From Pseudomonas sp. UYIF39 (lineage in GTDB: Bacteria > Pseudomonadota > Gammaproteobacteria > Pseudomonadales > Pseudomonadaceae): a stretch of 64,000 nt of DNA. The stretch's first letter is position 1. Every line of letters begins with the position of its first letter. Shown piece by piece: positions 36,905-45,500 of this stretch. Both the position numbers and the translations under genes were made by a program. The stretch covers positions 1 to 64,000 of the forward strand of contig NZ_JALBYU010000012.1 in assembly GCF_029963765.1 (NCBI RefSeq), given 5' to 3'. The notes under the pieces are model-generated. The model saw only the letters and a program-made list of their open reading frames with translations. It was not told the DNA's origin and made no database searches.

Positions 36905-37015
36905 TCAAACCGTGCTCATGTAGACGTCTTCGCGGTGCGACGCAGACAGATCGCTGGCGAACGATACGATACTGCCGCCAACCACCGCTACCGGTGGTGC
37001 AATCAGATCCGTCAT
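36905..37015 (-). pseudogene. Truncated N-terminal fragment of the small paralog family
   Basis: A 36-codon frame whose ATG overlaps the stop of the 37012-37740 gene by four bases (ATGA). Its sequence VVGGSIVSFASDLSASHREDVYMSTV aligns with VVGEGLISFSGNLTGINRSDAQNAFHYASL of the gene at 37800-38585. It is therefore the start of a third tandem family member that ends at a stop after the first motif. No continuing homology was recognised in other frames between 36820 and 36905. It could also be a real short coupled peptide, but a decayed copy is more likely. Confidence 0.55.
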
Positions 37016-37740
37016 GACCGAATCTCCTCTGGCTGCGTGGTGCTGCAGGCATCGTCGTGCAGGGTTAACGTTGCAACATTGGTCTCGATCCGGTCCTTGA
37101 CCTTCAGAGCAATTTGAGCGCGTACAGGGGCATATACCGTTTCCGATAGATTCGCCCGGACGTAACGGCGGCTGATGATGCCTTGTACATCTTCGCCCCA
37201 ATAGAGGTGCGCCAACGGGTTGGAACTCAGCAATTGATGGGTTTTGAGCTCGATACATACACTGCTGAACGAAGTCGGTGTTGGCGCCACAATCACCAGC
37301 AAACGAACATCCATCGCAGGTGCCGGCACCTCGATAGACTGCTTTTCGGACACTTTTTGCATATGGCTGCGCAACAAGTTGGTTGCCGGGTTGATGTCCG
37401 ATTCGTTGACAATTTTTGACAACACTTCTGCAGTCACATGCCCTTCATCTGCCCCCACGTTGGACATCGCTGCGGCCGCCCACTGAACCGCCGACTCAAC
37501 GCTCTCTGAAGGGAGATTCAAGTCTTCGCGCGCTTTACCGCGCCACATCCAGATACCATCCAGAACTTTCATGTAGGTGTCATACCAACTCACACCCGGT
37601 TCTAGTTCTGTTTTTTTATTGGCTGCCAACTGTGCGTACAACACCGTATTGACCACATCATCATAAGTGGTCAGATCCTCTGATTCGGGCACCATCAAAA
37701 TCGCAGCCCCGACAATCAATACTGAATAATCACATCTCAT
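37012..37740 (-). CDS. Unknown small paralog family protein, member A
   Basis: A 242-residue protein of no family I recognise. No signal peptide is clear; the N-terminus VLIVGAAILMVPES is mildly hydrophobic. It shares with the next gene the pattern LYAQLAANK...WYDTYMKVLDG...W (about residues 34-66). It also shares a C-terminal strand-rich part (VRLLVIVAP...IELKTHQLLSS...LYWGEDV) followed by a helix. A strong GGAGG ribosome binding site sits eight bases before the ATG. It is the second gene of a unit led by member B, separated by a 12-bp intercistronic hairpin. The unit lies downstream of the toxin gene on the same strand, with marC between on the other strand. Confidence 0.75.
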   Translation of the reverse strand: MRCDYSVLIVGAAILMVPESEDLTTYDDVVNTVLYAQLAANKKTELEPGVSWYDTYMKVLDGIWMWRGKAREDLNLPSESVESAVQWAAAAMSNVGADEGHVTAEVLSKIVNESDINPATNLLRSHMQKVSEKQSIEVPAPAMDVRLLVIVAPTPTSFSSVCIELKTHQLLSSNPLAHLYWGEDVQGIISRRYVRANLSETVYAPVRAQIALKVKDRIETNVATLTLHDDACSTTQPEEIRS

Positions 37741-37759
37741 TCAAATACCTCCACACAGA

Positions 37760-37789
37760 GAAGGACAGTCGTTATTTCGACTGCCCTTC
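37760..37789 (-). other. Intercistronic hairpin between paralogs B and A
   Basis: Stem GAAGGACAGTCG / CGACTGCCCTTC (12 bp, one G-U pair in RNA) with a six-base loop, in the 59-bp gap between the two family genes. No T-run follows, so it is more likely an mRNA stability or attenuation element than a full terminator. Confidence 0.6.
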
Positions 37790-37799
37790 CAGGCATCCA

Positions 37800-38585
37800 T
37801 CAAATGTCGTAGTCGAGCTTAGCAATCGAGTGCTTCACTAGTTTCGACGCAATCAATTCTCGAGTAGCCGCCGCCAGCAGATCATTCTTTTCGAAAGCTG
37901 TCTCACCGCGATACAGATCTACGCTACGAACATCCGTATCGACGAACATTACTTTTGTCGATGAATTCCGGCGTGTAAAACGTACTGCGCCAATGGCAAA
38001 AACAGTAGTACCGTTAACATCGATACACGAGCCGGCCGATATTCCACCCACACCTTGTTGCAGCAAGTTGCGCTCATAAACCGTCAATGCGGTATCGCGT
38101 TTTTGCAGGGCGGAAATCGCATCACCTGCGGTTTTCAGCATCAGTGCAGTAGCCGGGCCCGGTACGGTAAGGCCGGCGACGACCGAAGCAAGGATCTCCA
38201 GCACCAGCTTGTCCATGCGGACACTGGTTCCCGAGACGTCCAGATCGTTGTAGTACCTGTTGATGGTCGACCAACCCGCTTCACCCATGACTTTACAGAA
38301 CAGCGCGTACCATTCTTTACCCTGGTGTTCCAATGGAAACTGTTTGTTTGCCACAAGCGACGCATAGTGAAAAGCATTCTGCGCGTCACTGCGGTTAATA
38401 CCGGTGAGGTTACCGCTGAAACTAATGAGGCCTTCGCCTACGACCGATCCTTTCGACGGCACTTCAACTTCTTCGCCTGGCACAAACAAACCACGAGGCC
38501 TAATAAGCAGTGACTCACCCAGATCATAACTCTCAAGGTTCTCTATACAGGCAGCAATATGACTTTTACTAAACATACCATTCAT
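37800..38585 (-). CDS. Unknown small paralog family protein, member B
   Basis: A 261-residue protein, not recognised. The family core is GEGLISFSGNLTG...AFHYASLVANKQF...WYALFCKVMGEAGW (about residues 50-110). A hydrophobic helical segment (LVLEILASVVAGLTVPGPATAL) follows at about 128-150. The C-terminal strand region is FAIGAVRFTRRN...VMFVDTDVRSVDLYRGETAF. Members A (37012-37740) and C (51647-52300) show the same order of motifs. AAGGAAG precedes the ATG. The upstream DNA (38640-38786) is almost free of G on the plus strand, so the predicted mRNA leader is nearly free of C. Confidence 0.78.
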   Translation of the reverse strand: MNGMFSKSHIAACIENLESYDLGESLLIRPRGLFVPGEEVEVPSKGSVVGEGLISFSGNLTGINRSDAQNAFHYASLVANKQFPLEHQGKEWYALFCKVMGEAGWSTINRYYNDLDVSGTSVRMDKLVLEILASVVAGLTVPGPATALMLKTAGDAISALQKRDTALTVYERNLLQQGVGGISAGSCIDVNGTTVFAIGAVRFTRRNSSTKVMFVDTDVRSVDLYRGETAFEKNDLLAAATRELIASKLVKHSIAKLDYDI

Positions 38586-38639
38586 AACTTCTTCCTTATC
38601 GACATTAATGCAAGCTCCTCATGAACTTGTCGAAAAGAA

Positions 38640-38786
38640 CAATAAACAAACAAACCAACTCAGACAAACCAAAACATGTAACACCGTATACAAAACCAAC
38701 CTCACACAACTAACAAATCAAACTCAACCCAACCAAACACAAGTAAATAAAATCAATCCCATACCTTTTCAAACTCAACACCCACA
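38640..38786 (-). other. Strand-asymmetric leader upstream of paralog B
   Basis: About 147 bases with only four G on the plus strand, including G-free runs at 38687-38742 and 38744-38786. Read as a leader of the minus-strand gene at 37800-38585 it is G/T-rich and C-depleted. Read on the plus strand it is C/A-rich and G-poor like a Rho utilisation site. No reading frame of note was seen in it. Confidence 0.75.
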
Positions 38787-38843
38787 GACACTTGACCAAC
38801 TGATAGACTCCGATTCACCCGTCTCTGGATGCGAGCCAAAACC

Positions 38844-39440
38844 ATGCTCCATGTGTTATTCAGCGTTTACCTTAAGATGCTCGTGCTCTACAGCCCGTTC
38901 TTCGTTTTGTCCTGCTTCATCAGTCTGACCCGCGGTTATTCGCGCAAGGAACAGCGACGCCTGGCTTGGAAAGTGGCAACCGCCACCCTGGTCTCCAGCG
39001 TCCTGCTGTACCTGTTCGGGCGAGTGATATTCAGTGTCTTCGGCATCACCGTGGACGCGTTCCGCATCGGCGCCGGCAGTGTGTTGTTTATCTCGGCGCT
39101 GGGCATGGCCCAGGGCAAGTCGGCGGTGCAAACCGACAACGTGCAGCAAGACGTGACCATCGTCCCGCTGACCATTCCCCTGACGGTCGGCCCCGGCACC
39201 ATCGGCGCCTTGCTGGTGATGGGCGTGAGTCAGCCTCATTGGGACGACAAACTCACGGCCATTCTCAGTATTGCACTGGCCAGTTTCACGGTCGGAGTGG
39301 TGCTTTATTTGTCCAACCGTATCGAGCGGATTCTCGGTGACCAGGGCTTGCAGATCGTCAGCCGGTTGATGGGGTTGTTCGTCTGCGCTTTGGCGGCGCA
39401 GATCATCTTTACCGGGGTGAAGGGCTATCTGGTTCCGTGA
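38844..39440 (+). CDS. MarC-family integral membrane protein
   Basis: A 198-residue six-helix protein of the MarC/YhgN (UPF0056) family. Motifs include the opening VYLKMLVLYSPFFVLSCF, FRIGAGSVLFISALGMAQG, and IVPLTIPLTVGPGTIGALLV, which is close to the family P-L-T-x-P-x-x-x-G-P-G signature. The physiological substrate is unknown. The start at 38844 is chosen by similarity to typical MarC N-termini; an in-frame ATG at 38829 is possible. It is the only plus-strand gene between the toxin and the small paralogs. Confidence 0.82.
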   Translation: MLHVLFSVYLKMLVLYSPFFVLSCFISLTRGYSRKEQRRLAWKVATATLVSSVLLYLFGRVIFSVFGITVDAFRIGAGSVLFISALGMAQGKSAVQTDNVQQDVTIVPLTIPLTVGPGTIGALLVMGVSQPHWDDKLTAILSIALASFTVGVVLYLSNRIERILGDQGLQIVSRLMGLFVCALAAQIIFTGVKGYLVP

Positions 39441-39481
39441 CGCCCAACCTTAGTTGTACTTTTCATTTTCATATCCATATG

Positions 39482-39536
39482 AAAAAAGCCGACAGCCACT
39501 CACACATCGAACAGGTTCAATGTTTGAGTGGCTGTC
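39482..39536 (-). terminator. Rho-independent terminator of the toxin gene
   Basis: On the minus strand the sequence directly after the toxin stop folds into a perfect 12-bp stem (GACAGCCACTCA with its complement, 39491-39502 and 39525-39536). It is followed by GGCTTTTTTC. The position and T-run support termination of the long gene; it may also act on marC from the other side. Confidence 0.85.
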
Positions 39537-39541
39537 ACAAC

Positions 39542-42500
39542 TCAATCTTCTATTTTTTCAACTATTGCGGCGGGCAAAATGTCTTTGAGTAACACACTGC
39601 TCGTGCTGCCCTTCCTGGCAACCAGGGTACTTACCAGTGTTGACACCGCGAAAGACTGATAGCCGCTCATCGCCAGAAATACGTTACGGTGCAAAACAAC
39701 ATCGGTCGAGAATACGTCGCGAAAGATCAAACTGTGTCCGCTGTCCGCATCCACAATCACCAAGTGCTCATCGACCCGGCTCGCCCACAACTGATCCGCA
39801 ACCACAATATCCCAAATCAGTTTTCCCGGAACCGAAGGCGAGTGGTCGAGCGAATGGCGGCAATCGACAATGACCGATTCAAGTTTCAACCATGCGGCTC
39901 TGGTAAGCCGACAGGTCGTTGAACCTTGACCCATTTTGAGCACCAGGATGCTGACATCATCGGCAATCAACGGGAGCAGCTCCGTACGCGTTTTCGCTCC
40001 CTCGACCACCAGTACTTCGGCGTTTCGCTGGACATAGTCGAGCGGCCCGACCTTGTTGTTCTGCGGATAGGTGTGCAAAAAACCATCCCCGCTGTCATGC
40101 AGCATCACATTAGTTTGATGCTGGGTGCCGACGAGCGTGAATTGCGCAGCAATAGCGGTCTTCGGAATGCGGATCAACCGTCCGGTCCGGACCACGTACC
40201 ATTGTTGGTAGTCAGGGTCTTTGACGGACAGAAAATCGGCGCATCGATGTTCGTTCGCCAGCGCCGCCAGGCCTTCACTCAATTCACCTTCCAGTGCTGC
40301 GACCCAATGGCTGTTAACGCCCGAAATCCGTACCGGTTCGTTGTACTGTAAATCCACCTCTACACCTTCAAGCGTCGTTGCCCTCAGGCCAGAGCCTTCC
40401 ACGGTTACGTCGCTAAAGGTCCAGCTCGCCCATTCCTGCGTCGGGGCTGGCAATGCCTCAGCCAGTAACAGTTTCGTCCCCTGGGCAAATGCCGTGCTCA
40501 AGTGGTCTGGATCGATAAAACCCTGACGGACAATCTTGCCGATTGAAAGATCAAACAGCCAGGTGGCCTGATCGTCTGGAGTAGTACTCAGCAACCGTAC
40601 TTCTTTGCCGTGCCCCATTTCAGCGAGCAGCAGCCGACCACCCAGGTACCAGGCGCACAAACCGCCCTTGAAACCGGCCAAACCCAGGATGGCAAAACTC
40701 GGCACCGGGTATTGCAACGCAACCGTTGCCAGCGCTGACCACCACTGGGTTTTGCCTTTGAACCAGTGCTCGGTCAGCCCGCCAAATCTCAGATTCCCGT
40801 CCGGCATCATGTCAAAGAACAGACCAGAGTCGGTCAGGGCGATATAGTCCCGCTCAACGGCAACAACATTTTTCAGCCCTGGGGGGGAGATGTTGCTGGA
40901 CGACCATTGTGCGCGACCATCCACCATCGACCTTTGCTGACACATGAGGCGTTGGTGAAGTTTGTCGTAGGTAACGAACACGTCGCCCTCGACACCGGCG
41001 GGAGCAATGAGCACAAGATCATTCAAGGCCTTGATCGAGTCTGCCCATCCCCGCGCATAGTGACGCCTGGCAGGTGCACGAATAATCAACCCATCACTGC
41101 TGCGCACCCAGACCAGATCCCGCGACTTGGCATCGATCTGCCAACAAATCGAAACCAGTGCACCGGGACGCCAGTTAACTTTATTGGCGGACTCTGCCAG
41201 CAAGTGATAGTTGCCCAGTACCTGCTTCCAGTCCGTCAGAGTGTCAGCGTCCAAAACAGCCTGCAGCGCAGGATCCTGACCGCGGGTAATCGAGCTGAGC
41301 AATACGGCCCGGTCATGGATCACATAGGTCAGTTCATCGCGCTGACCGTCCTTTCCAGGGATCTGCTGCACGATCTGAATGCCGCCATTGGTCACAGCCT
41401 CGAAGCGGACAATCGCCAAGCGATCTCTAACAAGCAAACGATAGTGCTGAACCAGCGTCCCGGTGATCGCATCGACCTGCCAGACATCGAAACTCTCGGG
41501 GTGATAGAAGAAAGCCGAATCCTCCAACACCGCGCCCAATATCACCTCATCTGACACCAGGACATTCGGGTCGCGGATGTACAGAAAACGATCCTGTGCC
41601 GAGTCGTAATACGCGACTACCGCCCTGGGTTCGTTCGGCTTTTCGAACGGCACCACGAAGTTGCGAACGGGGGTGTAAGACGTGGCCAGACGATGTTCAT
41701 GGGTCAGTGTCTTGAAGTGATCCAGCAACGCTTGTTCCCCCAGGGCCGGATCGGCCTCTTCTTCGACAACCTCCAGCCGCAGGGCAGCCAGATCTACACG
41801 CACGATTTTGTTACCCGCCAGCTTGAGCAACACATGGTGAGCGCCACCGCCACTGAACGTCACATCCAGCGTCCCAGAAACAAGGCGCCCCCCGGCTTCT
41901 ATCCGGATGTCTGTCTCCGCCAGCCATGGAGTCCGCAGCACCCAGAGCATGGCCGTATGACCGGGCGCGGCGAGTTCAAGGCTCACTCCAGGATTGAGCA
42001 ACAGGGAACATTGAGCACCTGCGCCTTCTACCCGGTAGGACACCAGCCCGTGCCACGCCTTCGGCAGCGCAGGAACCGCGAGTGAATGCTCGACGTTATC
42101 GAGACGAACATTGAATACCGTTGGCTTGTAGACCGGGTTCAGCCGGTTGACCACGTACTCACCGGGAAACGAGTAGAACGAAAACAAAAACTGCCATTGC
42201 CCCTGTTCGTTCTTTTTCTCCAGTCGACGTGCCGTGTCGTACCCGCCGGCATGACGAAACGTGACAAACGGCAGCAACTTGTATTCGTAGCCGTACCAGG
42301 TCTTGGGTCTGCAGGGCAGAACGATCGTCTGTCCTGCCTGTGGTGAAAAACGCGCCGAGTCCGGCAACCCAAGGCCCTGGCGAATATCGACGGCGCGGTT
42401 GTAATCCACATCGAAATCCGGAACCCCGAAATGGTCCCGAAGCGGGAACAGTTTCGGGCTGTCGAAATGGACGGTGGATGCGCGCAAATCCAAACCGGCA

Positions 42501-45500
42501 AACACCAGCAAGGGATGCGCAATCCAGGCATTCGACGCCTTGTCCAGGTGATAGCCGCCTTTTACATACTCCTTTTCCAGCCCATCAAAAAACAGCGCGA
42601 CCTCCTTGGCTTCCTCCGCAATGGTCGCAAAGCCTTCGGCCAGCGCCGTAACGCCCACCGCCAGCCCGCCCAGAATCACCCCGACACCCCCAAGCACCGC
42701 GGCCACCGTACCCGCGCCAGCCAGGGCTGCCCCCAGACCAGCTGCGCCCAACACCGCACTCGCGGAGTCGAAGGCCAGCTGCGTTCCGAACTGCGCCTTT
42801 TCAATGTCATTGGTGGCGTGGCTTAACTGATAAATATCAAACCCGACATTCACCAGCCCCAGCACAGTACCGACGCCTTCATTGGCGATATGCCCCAAGG
42901 CCCTTTGCACCAACGGTGCGCTGGTGCGGGCGATCAGCTTTTCATCGTCCAGTGCCTGACGCACCAGTTTCACTACGCCGAGCACATCCACTACGTTGCC
43001 ATGGGCCAATTGGGCATAGTTGACGTAGGCATGCAGGCGAATAGCGGTGGTCAGGGCCTTGTCACCACCGCTGGCCGCGCCCTCGTGATGTCGCAACGCA
43101 TTCATCAGGGCCTGAATGGTGAACCCGGCATTGAGCGTATGAACGCTGCCAGCGTCTGTCGGATCAAGCGGATTGACCGGCGCACGCGGGCGAGCGGCCA
43201 ATGAATGGAAGGTTTCGGAGAGGAAGTTTTTAATTCTCAGGAACCGGTGATCGCTGGTGGTGACACGCTCAATGGTCTGCCCGGCATCGGTGTTGACCAG
43301 ACTGATTTTGTATTCCCCTGTCGGGGTTATCTCCAGTGTCTCGAACAACGCAACAGAATCCGACGCCAGCCCGTGTTGCTCCTGCAACTGCCGTGTCGCC
43401 TGCGCGATCTGCCCACCCCACCAGTGCGCGTCCAGTTCCAGCAATGAACTGCCCAGGGCCGCATTGTTGACCAACGACTGCCCCCGGGCACTGGCCAACC
43501 GTTGTCTTACCGGCGGTGCCGCTTGCTCCGGCAACGCGCCTGGCTCCGACAGGCTTGAGACCTGAACACCGGACGAAAGCACCGTGGCGTTCAGCCCCGC
43601 ACCATTGAGTTCAATCAGGTCAAAGGTCGGACGCGCCACATCCCCAAAAGCGGCGTAATGCCTGGCCATCTCCTTGCGGATGAAAAAATGCGTCAGCGCC
43701 TCACCAAACTCCGAGGCAGTCGCAAACTCGAAGATCCCGAAATTCGGATCGTAGAGCAGGTAAGCGCTATGCGACCCCTCAAGCGTTTTCGCAACCAGCA
43801 TCGAGTGGTTGTCAGAGTTGAGCATCACGGTGGTGGTGGCCGTTTTTTCTTCCAGCATCGCTACGATCTCAGTCAGATCGGAGCGCATCAATGGCTTGCC
43901 TATTTCATTGACAGGGGCGCCACGCAGCTCCTCGATCATGCTCACAAACGCCCTTGAGTCGGCGGCTTCAGGTTCGGTAACTGCCAGGTAAAAACGTTCC
44001 CGCAAAGTGTTGGCCGCGGTGCTGTCTTTGTGGAGCGCAGCAGCCATGGCCAGCGCCAGCGGGTAACAGCGTCCGGCAACCCGGTCGCCCGCTCCTTCGA
44101 GCAACAAGTCCTGCGGCACCATTTTGAAACTGCCGTGATCGAAGCTCTCCAGCACTTCACCGATTCGTTCGCCAATCCGGTCGCGGTACTCGAGTTTCGC
44201 CACGTGCTGAATTCTGGCGACCAAACGCCCCCATTCCACCAGCGTCAGCGGGCGTTCGAGTGCCTGCTTCTTGAGCTCGACGCTGGTTTCGGACAAGGCC
44301 ACGGGTGGGTTGGAAGCCCTCGTCAACCCGGCAAGGAAAGCCGGATGACTTTGCTTGAACAGCTCCCGTTCAATGGCCCCGTAACGGTGGATGCCCCCCA
44401 ACTCCGACATCGTGTTGGCAAGGTTTTCAAGCGTTGCACTGGCTGCGTCAAAATGCTGGTTATCCAAAGCATTGACGCCCAATAGCCCACCGAGCAACAG
44501 ACGTTGCAGCGGGTTTAGTTTCACGGTGAGCAGTGGGTCTTTGGCGACCCGGCTCAGCAGTTCATCCACCGACAGGTTTTGTGTCGCCGCGTCCGGGAGG
44601 GATGCCGGGGGGCGGATGTTGGAGTCCTGAGCAATGATCGCTTGCCGGTCATCGAAGCTCAGGGACAACGGCTTTTCAAACGTCATGTTGCCGTTGTGGC
44701 GCTGACTCATTGCCTGGCGAAATGGCTCACCGAGATCATCGGCCAGTTGCTGCAACAGATCGGTGATCAACACATGACGACCTTCGATCACCGGCCAGCC
44801 TTCTTCGAAATCAATACTCTGGTACTTGAGCAGCTGTGTGATATCGCCGGCATAGCGGGTTTTGAACTTCCCGGCCTCCCAACGCTGCTTTTCTCTATTC
44901 AGCCATTGAGCCGTGTCGCTCTCGTTCTCCTTCCAGGAGTGATCCAGCTCCTCCTCGGTCACCAGGTTGACGGTTGCGATGGGTGGTATGGAAACTTCAG
45001 CTCTCGAAGCTTCAGCGCCCCGTGGGGTGAAATGCTTTTTTTCGTAATCCGCCAGCCCATCGCGCATCGCAGCCGGCCCAGTCAGATAAATGGTTACTTC
45101 ACTCTGCGGACGGATACCGTCGCTATAGTAAGTAGCGGCAGCTTCCATCAAAAAACTGACCGCTATTTCCTCCTCACCCGACAGTTCATGTAAGGGCCCA
45201 AACTTTTTCTCGACCACCTCCTTGGCAACCTGAATGACTGCCTGAGCGTCGATAAGCGCAATCTTTCGTTCAATGGCTAACCGGCCGGTGGCATCAACCA
45301 CCTCATAGTTAAGCCTGAAACGGTCAAGAATGGCCTTGAGCATTGCTGACCCGGGATGAGCCATCATGAACGCGTTACTCAACGTGCTGTTTACGACGAC
45401 AGCACGCAGTTCATCCGGTCGCACCTGGCGCTCTACCGGGCGCCGGAAAACACTGCTGATATCAGGGCGGCTCTTGGCAAAATTCTCCAGCGCCTCACGG

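Noticed and set aside
36789..37052. An 87-codon minus-strand frame next to the truncated paralog
   Set aside because: Overlaps retS and the end of member A, and its translation shows no similarity to the family C-termini.
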